Origin: Chaetorhynchus papuensis | Taxonomy: Eukaryota > Chordata > Aves > Passeriformes > Rhipiduridae | Direction: 5' to 3' | NCBI GenBank assembly: GCA_013396525.1 | Contig: VWYX01000625.1 | Location: 109,476-173,475, forward strand | DNA: 64,000 nucleotides | Shown here: piece after piece, positions 1 to 12,440 of the stretch | How positions within the stretch are numbered: the first letter of the stretch is position 1 | How the letters are laid out: each line of letters starts with the position of its first letter | Position numbers and translations under genes: made by a program | The notes under the pieces: generated by a model | The model's input: the letters and a program-made list of their open reading frames with translations, nothing else | What the model was told of the DNA's origin: nothing | The model's database searches: none

Positions 1-2555
1 CAGGAGTATTTAGACACACAGAACCCTGAGCACACAAGTCAGGTGGGAGACCTGACACAGAGCAGCAGGGGTTGCACTCTGCTCCTCAGCAGCTTTCAGG
101 GAGAAGAAGAAAAAAGGGTGACCAAAAAAAACCCATAAATCTCTTTGTCACCATCGGCGGAAAACAATGGTAGGCAAATTCATCCCTCTCACAAGATTGC
201 TGTCATCATCTTCTCTACAGCTTTGTTTTTATCCCCTTCTCTACAACAAGTGTGTAGAGAACAGCAGAATGATGAAAGATGAAATAAGAATGACTTGACT
301 GACAAATTCAGTAGATATTATGTAGGGAACACATTCTCCGGAATTGTTTAGCAACAAGATTTATCCTGTATAAATAGGATGGAGGGTTTCAGCATGGCGT
401 GGAACCATTTCTGTCCATCTGGCTTTGCAAGGAAATTGTGTGGGGAAAGTAGAATTACACTTGAAGCAGTAAAAAAAGAACCACTGAAATGGTATCAGTG
501 AGATTAAAACAAACAAACAAAAGAGAATCCTGACTAACGCTCTTTAAAAATATGGAGCTGCTCTAGAAAATATAAAAAGAAGTGAGAACTGATGGAAATG
601 AAGAACTGAGCTTTGGATTTTGTAAACGATGCTTACTTGATTACACCCATATGCAGTCACTGATGAGCTCTTGAGCAGAGCTGATGAAAAATTGGATTGT
701 TTACGTGCATCAAACCAAGCAAATGGGAATCTGAGCTCAATGTGCCAAAAAAACCTTGAGAATAAAAATGCTACCAATAATTGCTACGTTTTATGTGTCA
801 ATGGCATGCCAGCAAGGGTTCTGCATCAAACTCTGGCCAATGGAAAAAGGTTGGGTACGTGGAGCTGTAATATCACTTATCTACCAAGCAGGCCACCTGA
901 TGACTGACAACTTTAATTTCAGCGTGAAATTGGCTGACTGGCTGTTGAAACATCCATCCCTTCTGACAGGGATGGGAGTCTCTGGATATTTGCTACAAGA
1001 AACTTCCAACAGTTGTCCTCGTGCTCTACTCATCCTCATTTCAAGCAGCAAAGGGAGCGGCCTTGACCCAAATCACAGCTCTCCATCGAGGGGTGGGGCA
1101 GTGATGGCTCCTCATGGTCTCAATGTCACATTGTCCCCACCTCTGTGGAAAGGCCCTTGAGCTCATGAGAAAATGTAAGTGCTGGGGGGTTGTTTACCCC
1201 GAGAACAAAGTGAGGTCTTTGAGGTAGGTGTGGGAGTAAAAATCAAAGAGATTTTATTTTATACGGAATTAATGTGTGGATCAGGAGTGCAGATTTTGGA
1301 CCAGAGTCCTTTTTGTTTTCTTCACAGGCAAAGAATAGGTCCACCAGAAGAAAAAATCTTGACAGCCTGTATGTGCATGACCCTGCATGAGGAGGAGATG
1401 AATATGATCTTGTTTTGGGTTACTAGTACACATTGCCTCACAGCACCTGCACAGAATGCTGTGATCTGTTTTTTTTTAAAAATAAATACTAATTGGAAGA
1501 GAGAATAGTCAAAATATCTATGACTACTGTACACTTACTGTATTACTACATACTGAGTAGTAATGTAGCAATATTACTACTTCTGCCTAGACAGAAGAGA
1601 TATTTAAATATCTGTTTATTATCTACTATTTGGGGAGCTGGGAGAAAAGTGTATCTCATTTTTAAGGTGCAGTCTCATAGATAGAAAGGCCTGATGTGGT
1701 CCTGAAGCCGACTGCTTTGAATGTCTTTTTGCTTATTTAGGATCATCATTAGTACCTGCAATCATTTAATTACTCTGATTTTGATATTTGCCCGCCACTC
1801 TGGGTTGAGGGAATGTTTACAGCTAAACAACAATTAAAACAGAAGCCAGAGAGCAGATTCCTGAATCCTTCCAAATCAGCCTTGAATTGTGAGCTCCTTC
1901 CTCCTGGGCAGATTTTTTGCCAGAGGAGCCACCTGCAATTCCAGGGGCTTTGCCACAGTACCATGTGCATATTTCGCTTGCCCTCCAATGCTGTATTCAA
2001 TCATACTGAGAGTTTTCCAGAGCAGTTAAAATTCTAAAATATTTGGTTTCAGAGTGCTAAAGGTCCATAGAAGACATTCCTCCATTAACTGCAACGAGGG
2101 ACATTCCATCAGCCTATGCCCGAGAGTCCAAGACAGCCATTCCTGGGAAAGAGGTGATTAAATAAACCCCAAACTAGAAAACATATCTGCCTAAATAAAA
2201 GCCTGTCTTACAATTTCCTGGCTATTAGGACCCTATTTGCCACTGTGCTTCTGCTGTTTTGGCTGCCTGGTGCCCCAGAGTAGCTGTAAACCTCACCCAC
2301 AGCAGCTCTGGAGTGACTTTGCTGTGCCAGAGCAGGACACAGGGTACTGGTGGTGTTTAACTCTCCTAAAAAAGCCATCTCCACGAGGGCCTGAGGGAAT
2401 GGCAGTGGGCATGTGAAGCCTGAACGCTGCATTGACTTCTGGACTGCAACAGAAGGCTCCCACAGAACTGAAGGATTACTGCTAATTTTTGTTCGAAAAG
2501 GAAGAAATGGAACTGATGAGGATAACTGGCGCACGCTGCACCAGCCCAGAGACTA
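1..2555. other. Intergenic or intronic DNA, no gene seen
   Basis: Unique, AT-rich sequence. The short open frames here (at most 134 codons, around 756-1160) resemble no family I know and overlap open frames in other phases. A small perfect inverted repeat, GTCAGGT and ACCTGAC around a 5-base loop, lies at 38-56. A GC-richer patch spans about 2,220-2,420. I see no interspersed repeat that I can name and no RNA gene. Confidence 0.6.
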
Positions 2556-2820
2556 TTAGTACATAATTAATTGAAATGGCTTGGCACTTGGGCTTATGCT
2601 GCTGACACTGTGAGAGTTAATGTTGGCCCACTTTCCATGCTCGTTATGATCCATGTCAGTAGGATGGACACATTTGAAACCATTTCCTTCCCTTTGTTGC
2701 AGCATTTGCCAATAGCAGGAGAAATTGCTGCTGCAAAAGTGAGGAAACATCTCCAGCATTGCAATGGAGGAACAAATTATTCTCTGGTGCACGCTATAAT
2801 TGCAGCATAATCTGGTCAGA
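2556..2820. promoter_or_regulatory. Candidate conserved non-coding block
   Basis: About 265 bases of AT-rich, low-redundancy sequence with no repeat signature. It begins with TACATAATTAATTG and ends with GCACGCTATAATTGCAGC, so homeodomain-type TAATTA/ATAATT words flank a core with many short CA/TG words. Open frames run through it on both strands (2571-2810 plus, 2556-2792 minus), but neither protein looks like a known domain. The call comes only from the texture of the sequence. Cross-species alignment would decide it. Confidence 0.22.
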
Positions 2821-5800
2821 AAAAAATTAACTCCTTCTGATATGGTCCAGGGAATTGCTTTGTGATGCTGTGAAAGGATGCTTTGATTTGTGGTGCTCGG
2901 TAATCACAAACAGCCCTGGCTCTCAGAAACACGTGCTTGGGGGAGCTTGAGGGGCTGTCTCTCCCTAAGCCTATAAGTTTGTAAATTTGTGAAGTCATCT
3001 CTCAGCATGAAATTTTTCCGCTTTTCCACAATCACATCTGCAGAGCAAAACTTTCATTTCATCTTTCAATTTTTTCATTTCATTTTTTCTTAAGGAAAGT
3101 GGGTCTTCTCTTAAGGATGGGTCTTAAAACTCTTGAAAATCTATTAGTGAAAAAAACCCCCAAAAAACCCAAGTGTGCAGTGAGCCCTCAGTGCCCGGTT
3201 AATAGCAGAGAGTGGTGGTGAGTACACCAGAGAACTGCCAGAACTTCTTGCCAGAACATCACACCAAGATCAGCCTGGCACAGAGCTGAGTGTCTCCCGC
3301 TTTGGAAAACCAAGCAGGAAAGGCAGATGTGTCTAAAAACGAAACAAGGAATTAAATAAATACAGTCAGGTTTTTTTAAGCTTCACGAGATAAAGTTTCA
3401 ACTTCTCTTCTGGGGTGAAAATTTAGCCCCTTTCAAAATTAGGCTTCCTTTGCCAAAAAAGTAATTTCTTCCCCTCTTCTGAACTCAAAGACTGTGGGAA
3501 AACCCAAAGGGCTGTTTCTTCTCAGGTTTAAGGACAAGGACTTGCTCTGACGCGGCAGGTGAGGGCAGACTGTGAGTGTGGGTCCTCTGAAGCCAGGGGG
3601 GCTGTGCTGCTACCCCAGCTCAGGCTCCATCCACTGCAGCACCACTGTAGATGCTGAAAGGGCTTTAGCAGTGAATTTCTTCAGCTCTCCAGTATTTTGT
3701 GAGAACTCTGTCTTTCCCATGCAAACTAACTAAAACAAAGTTACCAGTTTTTATCAATAGCCACACCTGCACTTGTTTTTCCCAGATTGTTATGACTTCA
3801 AATAGAAAAACACTTGGGAACGGACGTGCTAGAGTTGGGCCAACCCCCTCGGGGGGTGGATGGCCAGAGAACCAATTACTTTATGCCATTTAACTCAATT
3901 TTGTGAACTAACATATTAAAACCTCAGGAAAAAAGGCATTAAACTGGGCTTTGCCACCATTTCTACTGACCTGGACTCGTGTGGTTTTTCTACACCGTCC
4001 GCGTTACAACAGCGACACACCACCCCGACAGCACCGAGACCTGTGTGCCTGCACATCACACTAAACACAGCTCCAGAGGGTTTATCAATGCTGCAGTGTC
4101 ACCCAGAGCTGCTTAATTATCAAGGATTTCTGCGCAGCACCTGGAGGGAGAGGAGCTTTGAGGAGCAGCACCATCCACTGCAGCAGACACTAATTATTGC
4201 TGCCTGTGCCATCGTCGCTGCCATCAGAGGGGACAGCTGGCACTTCTCCAGCTCCTCGTACTCCTGCTAATAATGAAGAGTGGCTCAGCATGCTGCATGT
4301 TAGAAGGAGATTTAATGTGCTGCCTGAGTGTTGTATCGAGTCCCTGATTTGTGGCAGCAAGGCCTGCTAATTCATAAGATGTGTCACCAGAACTTATTTC
4401 CCATCCATTTAGACACAGGTAAATGACTCTGGAGGAAGCCTGGCTGCAGCCATCAGTGCTTGCTGCAGATCTTGGCTGACTTGAAAGGTTGCCAAGGGAT
4501 CCAGTGAGGTACAGAGAGGCCTCAGAGTGCAGCAGCCTGCTCAAACACACCCCTCTCTAGGATACCTGATGGTGTCCTCGAGGAAAGCTCATGAATCTTA
4601 TTCTTGCTGTGCCTCCTTGCAGAGAAACCTCCTAAGATTCCATTCCCTACCAGCCTGTGCTTCCCACTCCTGTGGTCTCTGCACAGACTCCTGCTTCTCC
4701 AGCATCCCTGGACCTCCCAGCAGCTTTTGGTGCTGCTGGGAGCAGTATCAAATGGATTTTGCACCTCCCCTCACCTCTCCTGTTGGGTGTTGTGAAACAA
4801 ACCCCACATTCCTCACCTAAAAATCATCCACAGAGTATGGAGGAACTCCACTGATACAAAATACAGCGTTCCTATTCACCACCAAAAAAGGAAAACTTTT
4901 GTTTTCCTTTTGTTGAAACCTGATGGGAGGTGATGCAGCTGGGCTCCCTCGTGCCCTGGGGGATGGAGGGACCCCCCTGCTCTGTGCTGCAGCTGTGATG
5001 GGCACCAAGGGTCAGACAGAGGGGAGAGAGTGCTCCTGTGGCTCCATGCTGGAGCCTCCAAGGCTGCGACGTGTATTTTGATACCACAAAATCCCAGAAC
5101 CCCTCATAAAATATTCATCGCTTTTTTAATGCCACGTCTTCTAATTTTAAAATTCAGCCCCTAAATAATTTAGCAGAATCATGGAGAAAAAAAAAAAAAG
5201 AAAAGAAAAAATAAACAAGTCTCCAACAAACAAAACCCCCATCTAGGCTGTGGTACAGTTACTAAACTTGTCAAATGTTCCCAACATGTTACTTATTTCT
5301 TGTGAGGGGTTTTTGGCTGTGCCCGCTATCTCCAGGTGATGCCTTAGGTTTTAACTTTTATATTTAAAAATATCACAGGTACGGAGCCTTTTGCTGCCTG
5401 AAATCCAGAAGTTGGTACCAATGGTCTGATCCTGCCAAAGGCAGGGTTGTGCTTAGGGGATGTACAACATCACATTTGCAGGTTTGGGGAAAAAGCAGCT
5501 GGTGAGACCCTGCCATCAGCTTTGCCCCACATCCCACCTTCTCCAGCTGCTACAAACTGTAGTTTGTGCCATAAATCTTAAAATACTCCTCACTGGATGC
5601 CCCACATCCCTCCCATTCCACACATGTCCTGGTCACAGTCCCTCATCTGCTCACCCAGCCTGGGCTCTGTTACAGACCTGAGGACACTGAGAGATGCAGA
5701 GTCCAGACCTTTCCTCAGCACTTGGCTGCATAATTAAAGCACCTAATTTGGTCTGAATTGGGTTCTCTATGCTAAACTAAAAAGCCACTGCACCCCAAAC

Positions 5801-8450
5801 TTGCTCTTTTTCCTTGTACAGGAAATGCTGTCCCACAGAAACAACCCCCAGTGGCCCTCTCGTACCTATTTATCAACACACAAAGAGATTCAGTATTCTT
5901 AAAGATGACACAAAGCTATAAACCTCTCCAGCCATGGAGCTGTTTCTCAATAACCAGATTTTGCCCCTGTTGTTTGCTGCTGTTGAGGGCTGACTTTGGA
6001 CAGGTTGCTCTTCTGAATGCAAACCAAACTCACCTCTCACTGCAAAAATACAGCATGGCCCCTGAAATGGTAAATATGCCAGCTAGCTTTCTCAATTTAA
6101 TTAACTTTTCCCCAATGGCCTTGCTTAAATAGACTTCAAAGTTCAAAGGAAAAAAAAAAAGAGAAGAATTACATTTTAATAATACTCTTGACAAAAACGG
6201 GGAGAAAGTTTTCATTATTCAGTGTTGAAGTCATGGAAACTCCTGTGCCTAGCGGCTGTTTCGCCTTTTATAACATCAATAATTTAACAGTTAATTGTTG
6301 TGCATTATTTGGTTAAAGCAGATTATGACTCCAGCATTTGCATTTATTCTTCAGTAATGGTGAGATAGCTCTTCCTCAGTAAGGATATATTTGGACATTC
6401 ATTTACCCTGCAAACAAAATCACAGGGTGGCTCATCTCTAATGCTACAATTTACCCGCTGAGAAATGAAGCCTCTCTCTTCTGGTGGATGATGAGAGATG
6501 CCTGTTTATTACCCAGCCATTCTGATGACTTTTCTGCAGTGCACCTTCAAACCATTTAAAACCCACATTTTTAGGGTAAACTCCGGGATTAACAACTCCG
6601 TTACATCGTGTTTAAGCCAAGAGAAATTTCTCAGTGTATCTTCAAAGGACAGGAGACGTTCCTTAATGCCTTTCATTTATCAGAAGAAATTAAACCCCCT
6701 GGCGCAGTCTGGATGCAAAGGACAGCCCTGTCATCCCTCAGGACAGCAGTGGCACCCTGTCACTTGTCACCTCTCAGAGGACTGCACAGACTCCAAGGCT
6801 TGGCACCGCTTTCCCCGTGGATCATGGACCACTCAGAGCCCACGGGCTCCACCTGAGACTGGTGAAGGGCAGGGTAAAAAAACTAATGAGTGCCTTGAGG
6901 CCCTTCCAGGGCTGAGAGAATATCCACCATGAACCTGCAGAGCCCAGGGGAGGCTCCCTTGTGCTCCCCAGCTGCCCTGCTCCGGGTGGTTTGCTCTGGG
7001 AGCTCCTGCTCTCCCCTCTGCCCATCACACTGACCTGCTGTGATGGGCAGCCCTGCGCCAGCACAGTCCCCCCTGATCCGCTCAGCTCTTAAGATTATAG
7101 GTGAAAATCCCACCCGCCATTAATTCTGGGGGATTTCAGTGTTTTCACCCCAGAAGAATGAAGGCTTGACTTTTCAAGAATACCACCTGCAGTCCTGCAA
7201 AGTCCTGCAAGGGTGGGGGCTGCTGAATGCTCACTCGATGCTCAGATCACCGTCACAGCAGCAGGACTGACAGCAGAGACCCAGGAGGGAGAAAGGGTCT
7301 TTCAGGATTAGAAAGCAAAGTGGGAACTCTGCTGGGATTAAGTGGCACAGAAAATTCACCTGCTGTTTTAAACCCAACAATCTTGTAACTTAGAGCAATC
7401 TTGAGAGCCTAATCAGAGCAAATCACTTTCAACTGTTGATTTAAAAATAAAAAGGACTGTTATACCCATATACTTCTTTTACCAAGATGTAAAAAAAGAA
7501 AAAAAAGCCCCAGAGAAGGCTGGAGGTAGAGATTTCAAAGAAAGCAGTTTCTCTGCTCAAATCTTATGGACCCTTTCTGTATTCCACCCTTTTGAGCACA
7601 CCCTGATGCAGAGAGCCAAGAACTCGGGACCGTGACCCCGGTGTACAGATGTGTAAATTAGAAAAAGTTAATAGCTTTGAAAAGTTTACAGGTTCAGGAG
7701 GAGCACTGGTTCTGTGACACATTTGATAAGGTTTGAACCTGCAAGTGCTTGCACACAGAGCAGAACATTTCCACACTAACACAAATCTGTGCTCTGCAGA
7801 ACTCCAGTGAATTCAGCTCTGACAGCAATTAGTCTCACCACCTTATCGTACACCACAAAAAGTCAAGTCACACCGCACACAGAACGAAAGGTTGGGTTTT
7901 CTGAGGTTCCTAATGCCTGCTCAGGCATCTGTGCCGATTTTAAAAATGTGCATTAATGAGGCTCCACGGAACACTGAAGCTACCGAGGAAAAATTGAGTC
8001 CCTGAACTGCGGGTTGTGATCCTACTGGGAATGAATTTGTTTGTGTGTCTTGGATGGTAGGTACACTGCCTGTTCTCTGGAAATAAGCAGCCTGAGCAAA
8101 CTGTGCTACTCGCTGAGCTAGAAGATAACGCTGCAGGTTGATTACGAGCATCCCTAATGAAAAACTAGAAATCCTCAGGAACAATAAATGCCCATAATAC
8201 AGCCTGAATCCCCTTCAGGGATAAGAACAAGCAATGACCTTCGGAACACCTCACGTCAGAAGCGTGTGCAAGGTGGCAATCTGTCTGCGTGCAGCTGGCT
8301 GAGAGGTGATTAACAGGGACTCCGTGCCAGCTTGAGAGCTCCATTTTGGATGGGGACCTCTCCCGCTGTCTTTTCACCTCTGCAGAGTGATGATACCTGC
8401 AGAAGTGTCAGGAGACGATCTTCCCCCCTGGCACAGAGCTAACAAGGATC
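2821..8450. other. Intergenic or intronic DNA, no gene seen
   Basis: Mostly unique sequence. It contains a GC-rich hairpin at 3,838-3,865, a poly(A)-rich tract at 5,185-5,213 and GC-richer patches near 4,650-5,050 and 6,700-7,080. An AT-rich stretch at about 6,250-6,400 carries a POU-type octamer, ATTTGCAT, at 6,336-6,343. The open frames at 4,527-4,820 and 6,498-6,932 are low-complexity Ser/Pro/Leu translations of GC-rich DNA and do not look coding. No transposon fragment was recognised. Confidence 0.6.
5185..5213. repeat. A-rich simple tract
   Basis: Run of A interrupted only by single G residues, followed by ATAAACAAG. No recognisable retroelement body precedes it on the plus strand, so I treat it as simple sequence rather than a retroposon tail. 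Confidence 0.8.
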
Positions 8451-9380
8451 ATTAAACCCTGATGAACACCCATTTAAATTGATCTTTTTTAGCCAAAAAG
8501 CTGGCTCCTGTCCAAGGCAGCCGCTTCCGAGCGAGTGTCTGTGCTGGTCGGAGGGGGCTGGGAAGGCAGGGTGGGTGAGACAGGCTAAAAACCACACAGG
8601 ATGCCTGTGTCCAGGGGATATTCCATGGAAAAGGCAGGGCCATGGTCACTGCAGCAGGAGTGGTGCTCCCCAGACAGGACCAAAGCTCAGCCTCTCCAAA
8701 GAAAAGGCTGCTGCTCTGCAGCCCTCAGAAGGGGTGGGCTGGTAACAGAGAGATACAGGCTATTAACAGGAGTTGCTGTGTTAGGGATGGAGAGCTGGCA
8801 GGAATCCATGGCTCCGACCTCAGAACAGTGCAGAAGCCCACACAGAAAGAGGGATCCCATCTGTGCCAGCCCGTGGAAGGTGCTGCTGGGGGCCTTGTGG
8901 AGAGCAAACCCACGTTTTGCTCAGCGCCCGCTGTGCTTTCCCTGTGGCTGCTTGGTAGGGACGCTGTGGCCCCTGAGCGTTGGCACTCAGCAGATCTCAG
9001 GGAAGTGCCACAAAGCAGTTCTGTTCAGATGCCTCAGCCCCCAAAACAGGAAATACTAAATAAGAACCCACTAAGCCAGTTGGCATTCCCCTGCCTATTG
9101 GGTGTCTGTAAAAGTGCTTGCATGTGTTTAGCAAAGCATTTAATTAAGTGGACCTGGGTGGTAATATTTACTCAGCTAATGCCTCTTTATTGGCAATTGC
9201 TTTCACTTGTACAACAGTCCTGTCCTTTGTTTTTAAAGGCCTGTGTTTTTGTCACCACAACTTGCTCTTAGGAAGAATCCAAAATCTTTTGAAAATGACT
9301 GGTATTTCAAAACCTCGGGGAAAAATTACCTGCTTTCTAGATAACCAGTGCTATTTTCGTGGTTGCAAAGAATACAGACT
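8451..9380. other. GC-richer, stop-poor stretch, probably non-coding
   Basis: Plus-strand frames stay open over 8,479-8,745, 8,601-9,059 and 8,642-9,271 in different phases. That is expected where TAA/TAG/TGA are depleted by base composition, not a sign of a single coding exon. The longest product (209 residues) has no recognisable domain, signal peptide or repeat, and its N-terminal two thirds read like translated GC-rich DNA. A G-quadruplex motif lies at 8,553-8,575. A real but rapidly evolving or lineage-specific exon cannot be formally excluded. Confidence 0.5.
8553..8575 (+). other. Predicted G-quadruplex motif
   Basis: Four runs of three or more G on the plus strand (8,553-8,557, 8,560-8,562, 8,569-8,571 and 8,573-8,575) are separated by loops of 2, 6 and 1 bases. 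This satisfies the usual G3+N1-7 rule. The motif sits in the GC-richer 8.5-9.0 kb patch. Whether it folds or matters in vivo is not visible in the sequence. Confidence 0.6.
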
Positions 9381-12100
9381 GCCCTAGAATCATAGCCAGT
9401 CTATAATCTGCTGTACTTTATCTTATATTTAAATGCTGAATTTTCACATCGCTCTCACCCGGTCATTCATGGAGGAACATTTTACCATTCATTACTGCCA
9501 GCACAAATTACAGCTGCAAGTGGAACATTATCTAATTATTGTTTTAGGGAAAGCAAACCAGTAAAAAAAACCCCTTGAAATCCCAAAAGGTGATTTGTGG
9601 GCAGATTTAAGGGGAGAGAATGCTTCAAGCTATCTATTATTAATGCTCAGCTATGCTGACCTTTGACAAATAATCTTAAGTCACACACAAAGATCACAGA
9701 AAGACCTGAAAGACCTGACCCAAATGTCATTGAAAAAGCTTACACTGGGTTTTAGTAGGATCTAGATCAAGCTCAGCACTAAATTAATTTCTGGGTTGTT
9801 ATAATCTTTATACTTGAGTATCTTTCATGTTGTACCATATGGTTATCAAAACGTACTGCGCTTCCATCTGGGTGTATGCATGAGCTGTACATTAACTCTC
9901 AGAGCTGAATCTTCATTATGAGGAGAAAGAGGGTGATTTAATAGCTGGGAAGGTCTGAAGGTGCAGATTCACCACGCAGTGAAAAGCTCTCCTTGGTCTG
10001 GTTTACAAATGGTTGCGTTCCTTGATTTTTCTCCTCATTTTATTCCCTGCCCCGTACTACAGGACAATGTTTACTCTGTGCCACTTTGCACTCTGTAAAA
10101 GGGAGGGATGGTTCTGCTGAGAGAAAAAGAAAAGAAAAAACCCCAAGCCACGAAACCCCCCATGAGCCTGAGGCATCCTCGTGTCCCTGTCACGCACACA
10201 GGGTTTGGCTGGAGGCTGCAGAGCTCGTGGAGGCGATTTGCACGTCCCCCCTCCAAGCTACTCCTTGGGGAAACTCTCTTTTTCCTGTGGCAGAGCTTCC
10301 TGCTCAAATGGTACGCTCCTTTGAGAGGCAGGATCGGAGCCCACAAGCAAGATTTTGTTACGCTCTGGCTTCACAAGCAGGAGCCTGAAACATCAACAGA
10401 GCCTTTTTATACATGGAGCGAACAGAAGGGCCATGAAGGATCTCCCCGTCTGCTGGAGATCCATGGAGTGAGAATGGGCACGATTCTCCAGCAGATAGGA
10501 AGCAATTCACTGCCCTCAAAGTTCCTGGCTCCACAAAGATCAGAGATCCAGATGCCTGGTGCCATTTTCTGCAAACACCAACTGGGAATTGTGGAAATGC
10601 AAGAAATCTTTCCATGCAGAAGTAGAGTCCTGCTCTGACAAACTCTGGATCCTCAGTGTTTTAGGTTTTTCTGACCGAGGGTTGGAAGGGAAGAGAGAAA
10701 GTGTAAGATGTGCAATAAATTTCATTTGTTTATAATTGTGCTTTAGTTTAGAACCCACTCAGTTTATCCCGAAAGTCCTTGGCTCAGAAACACAGTGTCT
10801 TTTGCATAATACACAAGTACTCATAGAAAAATGTAGTGTACAAAAAAGTGGCCAACATTTTTTAAAGTGACTAATGATTTTTGAGAGCTTAAATATAAAT
10901 AAATTTAAAGGGAACATAATTTTCATAACCCTTGCATACACCCTTTCAGCTCTTGTTAAAGTAGATACTATGCTGCACTGCGGAAATACCCTTAGAAATT
11001 TGGGACAGCTTCTCCTTTTAAAATTCATTCTTTTAAAATTATGAGGTTTTTTTCTCCTCCATGAGGACTGTCAAGATGCTGTCCATATGCAATATAAATC
11101 CCTTTGAGGTTTCTTCAAATAGCTTACAAAGGCATGGCATTTTCTTAACATAATGTCCCAACCACTTTATTAAACAGTCAGGACATTTAAAAGCGTTTTT
11201 TTTTTTCCAGTTTGCTTTGTCGTTTTTCTTAAAAAATAAAACCAAGTGGATAAGAAAAAAGTGTTCTGTAGAGAGCTGTTTGTGTCATTTTCCAAGTGCA
11301 TCTTCCTTTGATAAAATGCCCCATTATATCTTCTAAGCTTCATCCTCCATTTTCTACATTCCACCTTTTCATGCCAATTCATGCATTTACCATTTTTCCT
11401 TCTTCCATCTTCAGTTGTTTTGCCCACTACTGATTTTGGCCTCAAATATTCTTCTTCTGTTGGTCACCTGACTGTGCTGTTCCCATGTCTCTGATATCCC
11501 CTCTTACCCCATGTCCATCCAACTTTTCTCCTTTCCTACCCTACTAATTTTATTTCACCCCAGGACACTCACAAATATCACTTCCAGAGATGATGATATT
11601 GTTTGTTTCAGCCTCCACAATAATATGTGAAATAGGATTAATCTTTAGTTCCTTATGATGACTCTGGGAGCCTGGACTGTCTGGAATAACTGAGCCTCTG
11701 AAGCATGGCTGTGAATTTTCTTTTGGTTGATCCGTTTTGGTTTTGTTTTTGGCTGGGGGGTGAGGTGTGTTCTGGTTTTCTGCTACTTTTTTTTCTTGAA
11801 AAAAAAGATTGATGAGCACATAACCTCGGGGGCAGCAATATAAATTCTGAGTTTTGGCTCAATAACTGCTGTGCCAGGAGACAGCCAAGTCAGTGGGAGG
11901 CCTGAGCGTGGTCTGAGGGCACTGAACAGCCCATGGACATTTTGTGACCTCCCCTTTCTTCTCCCTGCCTGCATGACTGCTGTTGAAATGAAAAGTGAAA
12001 CCAGCCCAAAACACAGTCCTCACATTTACATTTTTTGAAAACGTTCCAGCACTTGGTTCCATCTGTGCAAATCAAAAGCCGTGGCTGAATAACACACAAA
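9381..12100. other. Intergenic or intronic DNA, no gene seen
   Basis: AT-rich unique sequence at about 9,400-9,900, with several ATTA/TAAT words and a 9-bp doublet (AAGACCTGA twice, 9,701-9,718). It is followed by a GC-richer patch at 10,090-10,500 and by T-rich DNA to 11,800. The 176-codon plus-strand frame at 10,108-10,638 has no recognisable family and contains a long inverted repeat. I consider it fortuitous. Confidence 0.6.
10449..10495. other. Perfect 11-bp inverted repeat (hairpin)
   Basis: TCTGCTGGAGA at 10,449-10,459 is exactly complementary to TCTCCAGCAGA at 10,485-10,495, with 25 bases between. One bulged base would allow a twelfth pair. The loop is long, and pairing does not continue below the stem, so it is not a good microRNA precursor. 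Confidence 0.6.
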
Positions 12101-12440
12101 GCCTTATTAAAAAATACTGAGCGGAATTATATGCAAATTAGGGTTTCATTGTCTTTCATCTCATAAAGCCTAATAACACTACAGAGGACAACCTTCTTAT
12201 CAAAAATAGTTTCTAATACAAATTGCCTTTGACTGTATTTACAATGTCACTTTTAATCAAGCAAATTGTCAGGCTACTGCACTTCTGCCATCTACATGAC
12301 ACAAAAATATAATGAAGAGGGAAGCGGGTACAAGAGCTTTCAGCTTTAACCGGCTGCCCACTTCACACCAATTACTACCTATTTAGTAAGCTTGCTCTTC
12401 TGTTCTTAGAAAAACACTAGAAATAAATGTATGAGCTCCT
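12101..12440. promoter_or_regulatory. Candidate conserved non-coding block with POU octamer
   Basis: AT-rich, non-repetitive stretch. A consensus octamer ATGCAAAT lies at 12,131-12,138, directly followed by a TTAG homeodomain-like half-site. Further homeodomain-like words include AATCAAG, CCAATTACT and GGAATTAT. A partial CTCF-like word, CTGCCATCTA, lies near 12,285. No open frame of note covers it. The regulatory call is inferred from motif density and texture only. Confidence 0.25.

Noticed and set aside
38..56. 7-bp inverted repeat at the left edge
   Set aside because: Short arms of this kind are expected many times by chance in 64 kb.
8642..9271. 209-codon plus-strand open frame as a gene
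   Set aside because: Overlaps frames in other phases in GC-rich DNA. No recognisable family, signal or exon boundaries.
9384..9400. CR1-like terminal word TAGAATCATAG
   Set aside because: A single short word without the preceding CR1 3' sequence on either strand.
10108..10638. 176-codon plus-strand open frame as a gene
   Set aside because: No recognisable domain, opposed by open minus-strand frames, and includes a palindromic segment.
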